From NCBI GenBank assembly GCA_017984215.1, contig JAGOAA010000007.1, positions 28,662 through 92,661 on the forward strand: DNA of 64,000 nucleotides, written 5' to 3'. Both the position numbers and the translations under genes were made by a program. This DNA comes from Cytophagaceae bacterium. Lineage in GTDB: Bacteria; Bacteroidota; Bacteroidia; Cytophagales; Spirosomataceae. Shown piece after piece: positions 17,611 to 27,390 of this stretch (position 1 is its first letter; each line of letters begins with the position of its first letter). The notes beneath the pieces are model-generated. The model searched no databases. It worked only from the letters and a program-made list of their open reading frames with translations, and was not told where the DNA came from.

Positions 17611-18954
17611 TTATAGGATTGCCTTGATCTTTTCTCGTACGCCCTTCTTCAGACGGTAGGTGATCAAACGCTTATCTTCTGTCGAGGCCGTGCGTTCGAT
17701 GGCGTTGTTGATGTTGTAGTAGAAGGCCAACTTCTCATTCACCTGTTTGATGGTCATGAAGCGAATGCGTCGCTGGTTTTCTTGGGATTTTGTACCGCAA
17801 TCTAGGATATCATTCAGTTCATTCGTGGGGATGTAATTTTCTCCCGCGGCCAAAAGTGCCTGTAGTAATTTACGTTCCAATGGGTCGAATGAAGGTTCGA
17901 TTTTACGTTTTTTTCGATAAATCCAATAAGCTAACGTAAGGCTTATACATGCAATGATTCCACCTAAATAGTATTTCGTATAGTCTACTTGGTAAAATTT
18001 GCCTAAGTAAGTTGATTTTCTCAGTAGACTATTAACAGGTATTGTTTGAAGTGGACCTCGGTCGGCATAATGAAAATATTTGATGGTGTCATCACTGATG
18101 TAATAACTGCCACCCCCTTCAAAATAGGAGCCGTTGTCTTTGTACTGATGTATTTCGTTTTTGATTGGATCGATGATGTAGATACGATCACGTGCCATTT
18201 GAACAAAATGGGTTCCATTCCAATAAATTATGCGGTGCTCAACTAATGGAATTTTATCTGAAATGTTTCCTAAAACTTCCCAGGTTTTATTCTTGAAATT
18301 AAAGCGTTGGAATACCTTTGTATATTCTACTTTTTCGTCTTCTAAATAGTTTTTATTATTTGATCCACCTGAATAATAGGCATCATCCTGTTTCGAATAG
18401 CCTTGAAAGCCATCGGAAATCATCTCAGGCCCCTTATTTTTTGGGCGTAAAATTTCCCATTCTTTGGTCGTTTTATCGTCAAAATAGGTGATGTGTTTGT
18501 TGTAATTCCAAAACCCTTCGCCTCCCACGGAGTATAAAACATCATTCCGATAAAAATGTGTTGCGCTAAAATTATATCCACTGTGGATTGTGCGATCGAT
18601 GCGCTTAAAGACGGATGTCCGCATATCAAAGTCATAGACCAAGCCCGTTCCTTGAATGGTAAAGCGAATTTTTTGATTTGGAAGAATGAAAAAATCTGGA
18701 TGCGCACTCTTTGCTGATAAGGGCGTTAGATCTTGTTCATCCATGATTACATCACCTTGGATTTCCCATTGATCCGTGCTGATTTCTTTTTCTAATTTAT
18801 GTGTGCTAAAATTTATCCGATAGCGCAAAGAAGCACGCGTAGGAAGCCAATCCATGTAGTAATCGAAGGCATGGCTGGTCAAGCTCAGGCAAATGCAAGT
18901 AAATAGAATGATGTTTCGAACTAGTTGGGTCACGCTAATCATGTTATGATGCAA
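17611..18954 (-). CDS. Membrane protein: periplasmic propeller-like sensor joined to a cytoplasmic winged-helix-like domain
   Basis: 447 residues. A signal or anchor segment lies at residues 10-28, followed by about 290 residues with kelch-like repeats (RNDVLYSVGGEGFWNY, SKQDDAYYSGGSNN, YWNGTHFVQMARDRIYII). A single membrane segment near 331-350 (YYLGGIIACISLTLAYWIY) is followed by basic KKRK and an 85-residue cytoplasmic tail. The tail (LERKLLQALLAAGENYIPTNELNDIL, ending LITYRLKKGVREKI) resembles a winged-helix DNA-binding domain. If so, this is a one-component membrane regulator. I know no named family for it; the DNA-binding part is inference. It is divergent from the surface-protein operon at 19085, with an inverted repeat between them. 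Confidence 0.6.
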   Translation of the reverse strand: MHHNMISVTQLVRNIILFTCICLSLTSHAFDYYMDWLPTRASLRYRINFSTHKLEKEISTDQWEIQGDVIMDEQDLTPLSAKSAHPDFFILPNQKIRFTIQGTGLVYDFDMRTSVFKRIDRTIHSGYNFSATHFYRNDVLYSVGGEGFWNYNKHITYFDDKTTKEWEILRPKNKGPEMISDGFQGYSKQDDAYYSGGSNNKNYLEDEKVEYTKVFQRFNFKNKTWEVLGNISDKIPLVEHRIIYWNGTHFVQMARDRIYIIDPIKNEIHQYKDNGSYFEGGGSYYISDDTIKYFHYADRGPLQTIPVNSLLRKSTYLGKFYQVDYTKYYLGGIIACISLTLAYWIYRKKRKIEPSFDPLERKLLQALLAAGENYIPTNELNDILDCGTKSQENQRRIRFMTIKQVNEKLAFYYNINNAIERTASTEDKRLITYRLKKGVREKIKAIL

Positions 18955-18999
18955 ATTAAGAAATTCGATGAAAATATCATGTCTATTGCGCGGTCAAAT

Positions 19000-19032
19000 G
19001 TGTACAATAACATGAATAACGGAATTGTACAC
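19000..19032. promoter_or_regulatory. Perfect 9-bp inverted repeat between divergent genes (candidate operator)
   Basis: GTGTACAAT at 19000-19008 is the exact reverse complement of ATTGTACAC at 19024-19032, with a 15-nt spacer. It lies in the 130-nt region between the putative membrane regulator (minus) and the surface-protein operon (plus). A dyad of this size and spacing is typical for a dimeric DNA-binding protein; a weak stem-loop is the alternative. Confidence 0.5.
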
Positions 19033-19084
19033 GGTTTTCTCGCTAGAAAAAAAGTATTTTGAATTTGTAATATTCTAAAAATAC

Positions 19085-22000
19085 ATGAAAATACAAGTAC
19101 TCCTTATTTTGGGCATCTTTGCATGCTTTACGAGCTATTCACAGGACATCCGCGTAAAATCAGTTAATAAAAATGTACTGGCTTTTGATGCGAGTACACC
19201 CAAATTGCTCAGTGATCTTGGGCTAACGGATCGTTTTCATGTCTCGCGATATTTAGAATTCGAAGATTTTAGCGGCGATGGCAAAAAAGATTTATTTGTC
19301 AATTATGCAGGAAATCCGGAAAAGGCCCACATAAGTGCCTTGTTTGTCCAGAAAACGGTCAATGGGAAATTGCAATGGGTAGAAGATGTAAATTACCGCG
19401 TCAAGCAAAATTCCGATTTCGGGTTTGTGACGGGCTTGTCGGCCGACTTCAACGGCGATGGCAAGCGGGATATTTACCAATTCACGCAAAACTACCATGG
19501 CAAGCCGGGTAATCAACCGGCTAATTACATCGGGGGGAAGAATAATTACCCTGACAATTATTTAATCAATACAGGGTCGGGCTTTACTTATGTCATGGCA
19601 GACAATTACTTTAATGGGGATCAAAACAATGGAGATTATCTGAATCAAAAGGAACCTATCATCTTAGACCCAGATAAGGATGGAATACCCAATGTGGTTT
19701 TTGGTCACCAAGGCCAATTTGGTAACGATGCTTATCAACGAAAGCCTGGTTTATTTGATTTGTTTTATTCCTATGAACTAGACGCGAATAATAAATGGAC
19801 TCGGGAATTTTTATACCCGAATGCTAATCCCCTTGGATTTTGTTGTGATCACTTAGAGGCATTTCCATTTAATGGGCAAGTCGTCAACAATAAAGATTAT
19901 TATTTCTTGCTGCGTTATGACCAAATGTGGGATAAATCGACAGGCAAAGTACAGCCTTTTACCTCATGGAATTTAGCGGATAACCAATACGTGGTTCAAC
20001 AATATCAAATTCGGAAGCAAGATCTAAATTTAAAATTTGACGCCAATGGAGCTCAAGATTTTGGACAACTTCAAAGAGAATATCCTTATTCCATCGTGAA
20101 TGACTGGGGAACGCATTTTGTGGATTTGGACAAAGATGGGAACATGGAGATGATAACATTAGAATGGGGAAATAATAAAGGGAGTGACAATCGACCGAAT
20201 AAAATAGGGGTCTATAACCTGAAAGGGGAGGAGATTTCTGCCCAATGGTTCGACAATCGATTGAATTATGATAATACAAATTCGCATGCCAATGGAATCC
20301 ATTTGGTAGATGTGAACAACGATGGCTTGGTCGATATCGTCCCGCAAAACGGTTGGTATGAAAAGAAAAATGAGCAATGGGGTTATTTTATTTTCATCAA
20401 TAATGGCAAGAAAATGGTTAAGCGTTCTGTCGTATTCCCTACGAGCGACCAATCGAGTGAGTTTTTTGACCAAGGTGGAAATTGGAAAGGATTTAAAATC
20501 CCCTTTGATTTTAATGGGGACGGCATCTATGAAATCATGCAGATTCGCATGGATCACAACATCGATATTGTCGAGTTGAACCTGACGGATGTGGATAAAG
20601 ATGGTGTGCCAGATGATGCAGATAACTGTCCGAAGAATTACAATCCGGATCAGGCGGATGCAGATAAAGACGGGATTGGCGATGTTTGTGATGTGATTAA
20701 TTCTTATTTGGTTAATCCCATCAAAGTGAAAAGTACGGAGACTGTTGATATTTATGCGATTAAGAACCCTTTTGCTTTTGAAAATGAAAACGGGCGCATC
20801 GTGAATGGCTTAGAGGATTTTCATCCACCATTTGACCGGGGAACGATTCCTTTGGATTATAACCAAGATGGAAAAATGGATATCATTCATTCGAGCACGT
20901 ACATTAGTGGCATCAGTTCACCCATCGCGATGGGGCATTTATCGGTTCCCATCTACTTCAAAAACAAGGGAAATTTTAGTTTTGAGGTCTATCGTAATCC
21001 GAATTACCTGGATTATTCGATCTTTCATGCAATTCAAAACTATGAGCTCGTTGATGTAAACAAAGACGGGAAGTTGGAAATATTTCCAGGTGGAGAGCAT
21101 TACCATACGGAACAAACGGGTGGAGAAAACTACAAGAACTTGCAATTTTGGATGGCCAAGAATAACAATCATCAAGTTGATGTCGATTACAGCAAATCTG
21201 ATTTTAAGTTGAACCGCTATTATTCTTTCAAAGACCAGAATTACCTGATTGACGAAGTGAGCAAAATCGATATTTCTGTCGAACGCGCGAAGGATCCAAG
21301 CAATATTTTTGACTCCATTCAGTCAATCGGTACAGGAGACATTGATAAGGATGGGGACGTTGATTTGGTGCAAATGGCGCAATCCACGAATGGGCGTTAT
21401 TTTTCAGTTATGTTGAACGATGGAAAAGGGAATTATACCTTGACGAAATCTTCTACTGATATTACCTTTCCGGAGGGGCGCTTGATTTTAGATGATTTAA
21501 ACCTTGATGGCAAGATGGAACTTTTGGGTGTAGGGAAAAAAGGTGAATCCAAGCAATTGTATTTATACGAATTTGACAATCTTGGCGGCACGAGTTTTGA
21601 TTTCAAAAATCCCAAGCAAATCGATTTGGTATACGATGCCAAAGATCCCATCAATCCAGCTAATCAAAGTTTGCGCTCCTTCAAGAAGCAAGACTTGGAT
21701 GGGGATGGAAATCCGGAATTCATTTGTTATGTGACAAATCAGTACTCAGGATTAGGAAGTCTGGATTTCCAGCCTGCTAAATTGGCCTTGATTGAGCCAC
21801 ATAATCAGGTTGTTATCTATACGAATACACAAGGTGTTTTAAGTAATACAACTGCCAAATTTATTCCAGATCAGAAGAATTTAGGTAAATGGTTTAGCAA
21901 TGAGAGTGGCATGTACTTCATTGATTTGGACCAAGATGGGAACCTGGATTTAGTGCCTTATGTGAACACCTTGGAGCCTAAGTATTTATGGAATAGCACT

Positions 22001-22636
22001 TCTGATTTTCAATATTTTGCTTTTAATTCATCAACTAAAAAGTTTGAACATAAATCGAAGCCCAATTACATTTCGTTGTTTACGATGGCCGATAAAAACT
22101 ATGGTCCTTTGGCAAATAATTTAAGCCGACATGCCTATGATTTTGCGGATTTAGATGGCGATGGAGCATTGGAAGTAATTCAGCCTTCTATTCGCATGGA
22201 TTTGGATCCTGCCGTCAAGGGAGATGAGAATTATTTGTTGATCATCAAGGATAAGGCCTTAGATAAGCGTCCAGATGATGATGGGGATGGGGTGAAAAAT
22301 ATTGTGGACAAATGTCCCAATACCGTTGCTGGAGCGAAGATTGACGCAAGTGGTTGTGAGATTGTACTCGCTACAGTGAAGGAAGATAGTCCGCTGATGC
22401 TTTCTCCCAATCCTTTTGTGTCAAGTCTAAAAATCAATTATCCGGCCGATTTTGGTACGCTAGTATCAGCGGAATTAACGGATATCAAAGGTGCCGTTGT
22501 TTGGAGTAAATCTTCTGTTACGAATGACGAGCTTGTTGATTTGTCTTATCTTGCGGCCGGAAATTATGTGATGAAGATGGTTTCCTTTGTGACTGGCAAA
22601 TCACAATCTATCAAATTAGTAAAAGCATTAAATTAA
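19085..22636 (+). CDS. Large secreted FG-GAP/VCBS repeat protein with thrombospondin type 3 repeats and T9SS sorting domain
   Basis: 1183 residues with a signal peptide (cleavage near CFTSYSQD). Many Ca-binding FG-GAP/VCBS motifs of the type DFNGDGKRD, DLDKDGNMEM and DVNKDGKLEI occur along the chain, forming one or two integrin-like propellers. A thrombospondin type 3 segment (DVDKDGVPDDADNCPKNYNP) lies near residues 501-535 and a second near 1062-1093. The last 80 residues (LSPNPFVSSLKINYP to the end) form a type A T9SS sorting domain, so the protein crosses the outer membrane by T9SS and is surface-bound or released. A role in adhesion or glycan binding is inferred. The stop overlaps the next start (TAATG). 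Confidence 0.85.
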   Translation: MKIQVLLILGIFACFTSYSQDIRVKSVNKNVLAFDASTPKLLSDLGLTDRFHVSRYLEFEDFSGDGKKDLFVNYAGNPEKAHISALFVQKTVNGKLQWVEDVNYRVKQNSDFGFVTGLSADFNGDGKRDIYQFTQNYHGKPGNQPANYIGGKNNYPDNYLINTGSGFTYVMADNYFNGDQNNGDYLNQKEPIILDPDKDGIPNVVFGHQGQFGNDAYQRKPGLFDLFYSYELDANNKWTREFLYPNANPLGFCCDHLEAFPFNGQVVNNKDYYFLLRYDQMWDKSTGKVQPFTSWNLADNQYVVQQYQIRKQDLNLKFDANGAQDFGQLQREYPYSIVNDWGTHFVDLDKDGNMEMITLEWGNNKGSDNRPNKIGVYNLKGEEISAQWFDNRLNYDNTNSHANGIHLVDVNNDGLVDIVPQNGWYEKKNEQWGYFIFINNGKKMVKRSVVFPTSDQSSEFFDQGGNWKGFKIPFDFNGDGIYEIMQIRMDHNIDIVELNLTDVDKDGVPDDADNCPKNYNPDQADADKDGIGDVCDVINSYLVNPIKVKSTETVDIYAIKNPFAFENENGRIVNGLEDFHPPFDRGTIPLDYNQDGKMDIIHSSTYISGISSPIAMGHLSVPIYFKNKGNFSFEVYRNPNYLDYSIFHAIQNYELVDVNKDGKLEIFPGGEHYHTEQTGGENYKNLQFWMAKNNNHQVDVDYSKSDFKLNRYYSFKDQNYLIDEVSKIDISVERAKDPSNIFDSIQSIGTGDIDKDGDVDLVQMAQSTNGRYFSVMLNDGKGNYTLTKSSTDITFPEGRLILDDLNLDGKMELLGVGKKGESKQLYLYEFDNLGGTSFDFKNPKQIDLVYDAKDPINPANQSLRSFKKQDLDGDGNPEFICYVTNQYSGLGSLDFQPAKLALIEPHNQVVIYTNTQGVLSNTTAKFIPDQKNLGKWFSNESGMYFIDLDQDGNLDLVPYVNTLEPKYLWNSTSDFQYFAFNSSTKKFEHKSKPNYISLFTMADKNYGPLANNLSRHAYDFADLDGDGALEVIQPSIRMDLDPAVKGDENYLLIIKDKALDKRPDDDGDGVKNIVDKCPNTVAGAKIDASGCEIVLATVKEDSPLMLSPNPFVSSLKINYPADFGTLVSAELTDIKGAVVWSKSSVTNDELVDLSYLAAGNYVMKMVSFVTGKSQSIKLVKALN

Positions 22637-24282
22637 TGAGAAAATTAACATGGGCATTTTTGTGCTTGGGATTAGCGGGATGTAGCAAAGAGGTATTAAC
22701 CCATAAATTAACAACGGACGCGAGTCCGATGAATGGCGGAACAGTTGCGCCACCGAGTAATTCCTATGAGTATGGGCAACAAGTAGCCGTATCGGCTACC
22801 CCGAGTGGAGAATACATCTTCAAGGAGTGGAAAGGGAGTTTAACGGGAACGACGAATCCAGCGAATTTATTGATGGATGCCGACAAGCAAGTAACCGGCG
22901 TTTTTGAGAAACGTCAATATCCTTTGACCTTAACGATTGAGGGGAATGGAACGGTGAAAGAGGAGGTGATTGCAATTGCATCGCAGGCTCAATACCCTTC
23001 GGGGACAACCGTAAAATTAACCGCCAAAGCCAATCCGGGTTCCACATTTAGTGAATGGAAGGGGGATTTGACCGGGAAGGATTCAGTCTTGACGACGAGC
23101 ATTACAAAACCCATCAACTTGACGGCGAAATTTTTGGACCGGCCGATGGTTCCTGCAGTGAATACGGATATCTACCCGGATTTTAATTTCAATGATCATG
23201 TGCAAGGGAAAAATAGTCCTTATGATTTTAATGGAGATGGAATACCTGATATGGTAGCTTATAAAATGCGAACGGATAATTCTGTCACTCCTGCAATTGT
23301 TGAAATTAAAGATTACACGGGTAAAAATATCTATTCATTTAATGTGAAAGATGTTAAACCTGCGATTCGAGATTCGTTGCGAACGGTAATGATTGACTTT
23401 CGTGATTTGAATAATGATGGCAATTTAGATTTGGGTCTATCCTACATGGCAGAATGGTGGAATGGTCAGAATGGTGCTCCGGGCAGCACGGTGAAATATG
23501 TAGGGAATTTTGTGTATTTATTACTGTCGAAAGGTAAGCTTCAATACGAACCCTTAGAAGTATTAGATGATCCTAAGAACCCACAAATTTCCTTTAACAT
23601 TAATTTGTTTGACTGGGATTTTGATGGCAAGGACGATGTCTTAATGTCGGATTTATCGAATGGAGATTATTTGAAGAACCTGGGAAATAACAAATTTGAA
23701 AGAAGAAAACTAAGTTCTCCTCCATTTAAACAAGGGATGTCAAATAAATTGGATTTTGATGGAGATGGTAAGGTTGATTTTGTGAATTTATATGTCAATC
23801 AATACGACGAGAATAATCGCCAAACCTCTTCAGATAATTCGCAGACCTTTTCTGTAATGACCTCTAAAGGCGTTACAAGTTTTCCCGTTGTAGGGAAAAC
23901 AATTACCAAATACATATATATTCTTGGAGATATTTTGTCAGCGGAACGTATCGCCATGGTCGATGGTGATGGAGACGGAGATATGGACTTGGTGGTAGGT
24001 AGTATACGTGCTAAACCGAATTCCCCTTGGACTTATGTGCAAGACTATTTCGAGAATACGGGTAAGCAATTTGAATATCGCCCCAACTTCATTGAGATTG
24101 ATTCAAATCTAATCGGGGAATTGCAGGTTTGGACAGCAGATGTCGATAAGGATGGCGATGTAGATCTATTTTATCCCACGTACCGCAAAAGCCAGTTGAA
24201 TGCGCCCCATGGAGGCTATTTCTGGTGGGAAAACACCAAAGCTGGTTTTAAGATTAACAAGAATTTTTATTTAAAATATTAA
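22636..24282 (+). CDS. Surface lipoprotein with InlB-type B-repeats and FG-GAP domain, copy 1
   Basis: 548 residues. The lipobox LGLAGCSKE puts the lipidated Cys at position 16. Residues 26-172 contain two divergent bacterial B-repeat (Listeria-Bacteroides) modules: GGTVAPPSNSYEYGQQV and YIFKEWKGSLTGTTNPA, then EGNGTVKEEV and YPSGTTVKLTAKA. The C-terminal 370 residues have FG-GAP motifs (DFNGDGIPDMV, DLNNDGNLDLG, DGDGDGDMDLV). It is the second gene of the operon and overlaps both neighbours by TAATG. The SKE after the Cys lacks the acidic export signature, so surface exposure is likely but not proven. Confidence 0.8.
   Translation: MRKLTWAFLCLGLAGCSKEVLTHKLTTDASPMNGGTVAPPSNSYEYGQQVAVSATPSGEYIFKEWKGSLTGTTNPANLLMDADKQVTGVFEKRQYPLTLTIEGNGTVKEEVIAIASQAQYPSGTTVKLTAKANPGSTFSEWKGDLTGKDSVLTTSITKPINLTAKFLDRPMVPAVNTDIYPDFNFNDHVQGKNSPYDFNGDGIPDMVAYKMRTDNSVTPAIVEIKDYTGKNIYSFNVKDVKPAIRDSLRTVMIDFRDLNNDGNLDLGLSYMAEWWNGQNGAPGSTVKYVGNFVYLLLSKGKLQYEPLEVLDDPKNPQISFNINLFDWDFDGKDDVLMSDLSNGDYLKNLGNNKFERRKLSSPPFKQGMSNKLDFDGDGKVDFVNLYVNQYDENNRQTSSDNSQTFSVMTSKGVTSFPVVGKTITKYIYILGDILSAERIAMVDGDGDGDMDLVVGSIRAKPNSPWTYVQDYFENTGKQFEYRPNFIEIDSNLIGELQVWTADVDKDGDVDLFYPTYRKSQLNAPHGGYFWWENTKAGFKINKNFYLKY
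22686..23026 (+). repeat. B-repeat coding duplication, unit 1 (partner 24332-24672)
   Basis: The 5' parts of the two tandem lipoprotein genes align without gaps at a constant offset of 1646 nt. Several stretches of more than 30 nt are identical (for example around 22855-22890 and 22905-22960), whereas the 3' parts differ strongly. This is what recent duplication or gene conversion confined to the 5' end would leave. Confidence 0.75.
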
Positions 24283-26102
24283 TGAAGAAAATAGCTCTTA
24301 CATTGATTTGTGTAGGCTTATTAGCTTGTAGCAAGGAAGTACTAACACATAAACTTAGTACCGATGCGAGTCCGATGAACGGCGGAACCGTTGCGCCGCC
24401 AAGTAATTCCTATGAGCATGGCCAACAGGTCAACTTAATTGCGACACCATTAGGTGAATATATCTTCAAGGAGTGGAAAGGTAGTTTGTCGGGGACTGCG
24501 AATCCAGCGAATTTATTGATGGATGCCGACAAGCAAATAACGGGCGTTTTTGAGAAACGTCAATATCCTTTGACCTTAACGATTGAGGGGAATGGGACGG
24601 TGAAGGAGGAAGTGATTTCGATGGCCACACAATCGCAGTATCCTTCTGGAACAACCGTACGGTTAACTGCACAAGCAGGAGACGGCTATGTGTTTAAAGA
24701 TTGGACAGGGGATCAGGCAGCGAAAGAAAACCCGCTTCAATTAATTATTCAAAAGCCCGTAAGTTTGACCGCTAATTTTGGTTTGAAACCTTTTGTGCCG
24801 CAAGGCTATCCCATCAAAGGGGTTAATTTGACAACCAAATTTGCAATAAACCAACGCTTTTTTCCGGGACAATATTTGACTACACCTGTCGCTCAAAAGA
24901 TGGGTATTCAAATCGGCCAATATCCTGATGCACATATCTATAATTATTGGGATCCATCGAAAGCCTACTTGGATTTTAATCAAGATGGCCGCCTAGATAT
25001 GTTTGCCTTTCTTACGCATTCTGGGACTAATGTTTTTGGTGATATTCCCGGAAAAGTGTTTTTAATCAGTGATGTATTTGGTCCCAAACCAGTCATTACA
25101 CAACATGAATGTAGTACGCGTTTTATGCCTCGATTAAGCACGATTGATGTCAATAACGATGGCCAAATGGAAGTTTTATTTACTTCAGAAGATGATCACA
25201 TGTTGCAAAATGGAACTTCAGGTCCACCCTCACAAACGAAATATGCGATGATATCGAAAGATGGCATCGTGACGTATAAGTCTTTTGGTGAGAAGCAATC
25301 CATCCATGGACAGACATTTGGGGATATTGATAATGATGGGGATATCGATGTTTTTAACTGGCGGAATGCCTATACGCAAGTGGAAGGTAAGTCCTTGCCC
25401 TCTATGCCTATTATCTATTTAAATGATGGACAAGGAAATTATACGCAAGCGGATTCCTATGAGCATATTTTGGGCCTAAGTGAAATTGTTAAAGATTTAG
25501 GCTATGGATATCGTAACTATGGCGCAATCGCCATTGAATTATTTGATTTAGATGGTGATTCTAATTTAGATTTGGTCGTAGGCGGAGATCATCGAATTAA
25601 AACCTATGAGGCATGGAATTACGGACATAATACCTCGCGGGTATATTGGGGACAGGGGAAAGGTAAATTTGATTTTGTGAATAGCTATACGGATTTGCCA
25701 AACGATTATACCGATAATTACAATTCCCCAACAGGCGGCGGAATGGAGCCATTGGGCTATACTTTTTTAGACTATGATCAAGATGGCGATATGGATGTAC
25801 TCTCTACGATTACGCCAGATTATGGTGGATATGTACTTCAATTACATGAGAATAAAGGAGGCAAGAAATTTGTTGATGTGACTAAAGACAAAATTACTGG
25901 CTATATCGATCGCTTTACTCGGAATGTGGCCGCGCCGGCGGGTAGTTTCACCAACTTTTATAATATTCGATTATTTGATAAAGACGGAGATGGTGATTTA
26001 GATATTGTACCCGATGCGGTGGCTATTTGGGGATTTTGGACAACAACACTTCCCACGAATTTATATTGGGAAAATCAAGGAGGAAAATTCGTGCGCAAAT
26101 AA
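24282..26102 (+). CDS. Surface lipoprotein with InlB-type B-repeats and FG-GAP domain, copy 2
   Basis: 606 residues, lipobox GLLACSKE with Cys16. Its first 165 residues are nearly the same as those of the preceding gene (shared KEVLTHKL, DASPMNGGTVAPPSNSYE, GVFEKRQYPLTLTIEGNG), then the two diverge. The C-terminal part has FG-GAP/VCBS motifs (DFNQDGRLDMF, DVNNDGQMEVL, DIDNDGDIDVF, DKDGDGDLDIV). It starts inside the stop of copy 1. A third relative lies 28 kb away at 54299. The conserved head and variable body suggest a common surface anchor or stalk with different binding heads; this is inference. Confidence 0.8.
   Translation: MKKIALTLICVGLLACSKEVLTHKLSTDASPMNGGTVAPPSNSYEHGQQVNLIATPLGEYIFKEWKGSLSGTANPANLLMDADKQITGVFEKRQYPLTLTIEGNGTVKEEVISMATQSQYPSGTTVRLTAQAGDGYVFKDWTGDQAAKENPLQLIIQKPVSLTANFGLKPFVPQGYPIKGVNLTTKFAINQRFFPGQYLTTPVAQKMGIQIGQYPDAHIYNYWDPSKAYLDFNQDGRLDMFAFLTHSGTNVFGDIPGKVFLISDVFGPKPVITQHECSTRFMPRLSTIDVNNDGQMEVLFTSEDDHMLQNGTSGPPSQTKYAMISKDGIVTYKSFGEKQSIHGQTFGDIDNDGDIDVFNWRNAYTQVEGKSLPSMPIIYLNDGQGNYTQADSYEHILGLSEIVKDLGYGYRNYGAIAIELFDLDGDSNLDLVVGGDHRIKTYEAWNYGHNTSRVYWGQGKGKFDFVNSYTDLPNDYTDNYNSPTGGGMEPLGYTFLDYDQDGDMDVLSTITPDYGGYVLQLHENKGGKKFVDVTKDKITGYIDRFTRNVAAPAGSFTNFYNIRLFDKDGDGDLDIVPDAVAIWGFWTTTLPTNLYWENQGGKFVRK
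24332..24672 (+). repeat. B-repeat coding duplication, unit 2 (partner 22686-23026)
   Basis: Second unit of the duplication described for 22686-23026, at an exact offset of 1646 nt and in the same frame and orientation. Confidence 0.75.
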
Positions 26103-26135
26103 TTTTATATCTTGTGGTTTCTTTGCTCTAAACCC

Positions 26136-27362
26136 ATGAACAAACGCCAATTTCTTAAATCCAGCCTCGGCCTCAGCTTAACGCCTTCTTTGGCACAATT
26201 ACTCGCACAACCTGCTACGGCAGATGATGAGTTGTATTGGGCGCAAATCCGAAAGGCTTACCGCATCAAACCGGATTACATCAATTTAGAAAATGGCTAT
26301 TACAATATTCTTCCCGAAGCCACGCTGGAGAAACACATTCAGCATATTCGGGATGTGAATTATCAGGGTGCCTATTACATGCGAACGACGCAGTTTCCCG
26401 ACCGCAAAGCGATGAGTAAACTCGTAGCCGATGTCGTACATTGTTCGCCGGATGATTTGATTCTGACTCGCAACACGACGGAATCCTTGGACATGATTAT
26501 CGGGGGGTATCCCTGGCAAGCGGGCGATGAGGCTGTGTTTGCCCTGCAGGATTATGGGGCGATGCAGGATATGTTTGAGCAGGTGGCGCGCCGACAAGGC
26601 ATCGTACTGAAAAAAGTATCTTTGCCATTGCATCCGGCGAACGACGAGGAAATCGTGAACCTCTATGCGAATGCGATTACGCCCAAGACCAAATTGCTCA
26701 TGGTCTGCCACATGGTGAATGTGACGGGCCAAATACTCCCCATTCAAAAGATTTGTGACATGGCACATGCCAAAGGCGTCGAGGTCATGGTGGACGGCGC
26801 TCATGCAGTTGCTCATATTGAATTTAATCTCCCAGATTTACATTGCGATTATTACGGTGCAAGTCTGCATAAATGGTTGGCCGTCCCACTCGGCGTGGGA
26901 ATGTTGTATGTGAAGCCGGAGCATGTCCAAAAGATTTGGCCGGTATTTGCCGAAAATGAAAAGGCTGCCAAAGGCATTGAACGCTTGAATCACTTGGGTA
27001 CGAATCCTGTACATACGCATTTGGCGATTCAGGATGCGGTGGCGTTTTACCGCCAACTAGGTCCTGCGCGGAAAGAGGCACGCTTGCATTACCTCCAACA
27101 ATACTGGACAAAACAAGTACGAAATGTTCCAGGCGTTATCCTAAATACTCCGGAAGATCCGAAGCGGCATGGAGCCATTGCGAATGTGGGTGTCGCTAAA
27201 TTAAAACCGGCGGAATTAGCAAAGCGTCTGTTGGATGAATATAAGATCTATACCGTGGCCATCGATGGCAACGGCGTGCGGGGTTGTCGGATCACGCCGA
27301 ATGTCTTTACAAGCACCGCAGAACTCGACCAGCTGGTTCGGGCACTGAAAGCTTTGGCATAA
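26136..27362 (+). CDS. Class V aminotransferase (isopenicillin-N-epimerase/cysteine-desulfurase-like), Tat-type leader
   Basis: 408 residues from the ATG at 26136; an upstream in-frame TTG at 26112 would only add eight residues. The leader NKRQFLKSSLGLSL is a KR variant of the twin-arginine motif, suggesting export in folded form with bound PLP. The fold-type I features are LTRNTTESLDMIIGGYPW, VDGAHAVAHIEFNL and the PLP lysine in YGASLHKWLAVP near residue 245. Members act as cysteine desulfurases, isopenicillin N epimerases or aminotransferases; the exported relatives have no settled substrate. The gene lies 33 nt after the lipoproteins. It is followed by a hairpin that serves the opposite strand. 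Confidence 0.8.
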   Translation: MNKRQFLKSSLGLSLTPSLAQLLAQPATADDELYWAQIRKAYRIKPDYINLENGYYNILPEATLEKHIQHIRDVNYQGAYYMRTTQFPDRKAMSKLVADVVHCSPDDLILTRNTTESLDMIIGGYPWQAGDEAVFALQDYGAMQDMFEQVARRQGIVLKKVSLPLHPANDEEIVNLYANAITPKTKLLMVCHMVNVTGQILPIQKICDMAHAKGVEVMVDGAHAVAHIEFNLPDLHCDYYGASLHKWLAVPLGVGMLYVKPEHVQKIWPVFAENEKAAKGIERLNHLGTNPVHTHLAIQDAVAFYRQLGPARKEARLHYLQQYWTKQVRNVPGVILNTPEDPKRHGAIANVGVAKLKPAELAKRLLDEYKIYTVAIDGNGVRGCRITPNVFTSTAELDQLVRALKALA

Positions 27363-27386
27363 AAAAAGCCCGCTTGCTGCGAGCTT
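27361..27386 (-). terminator. Intrinsic terminator for the minus-strand fibre operon
   Basis: Read on the minus strand, an 8-bp stem with one mismatch (AAGCTCGC with GCGGGCTT, loop AGCAA) is followed by seven T. It lies 5 nt after the fibre-like gene. It may also slow transcripts from the plus strand. Confidence 0.7.
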
Positions 27387-27390
27387 CTCT

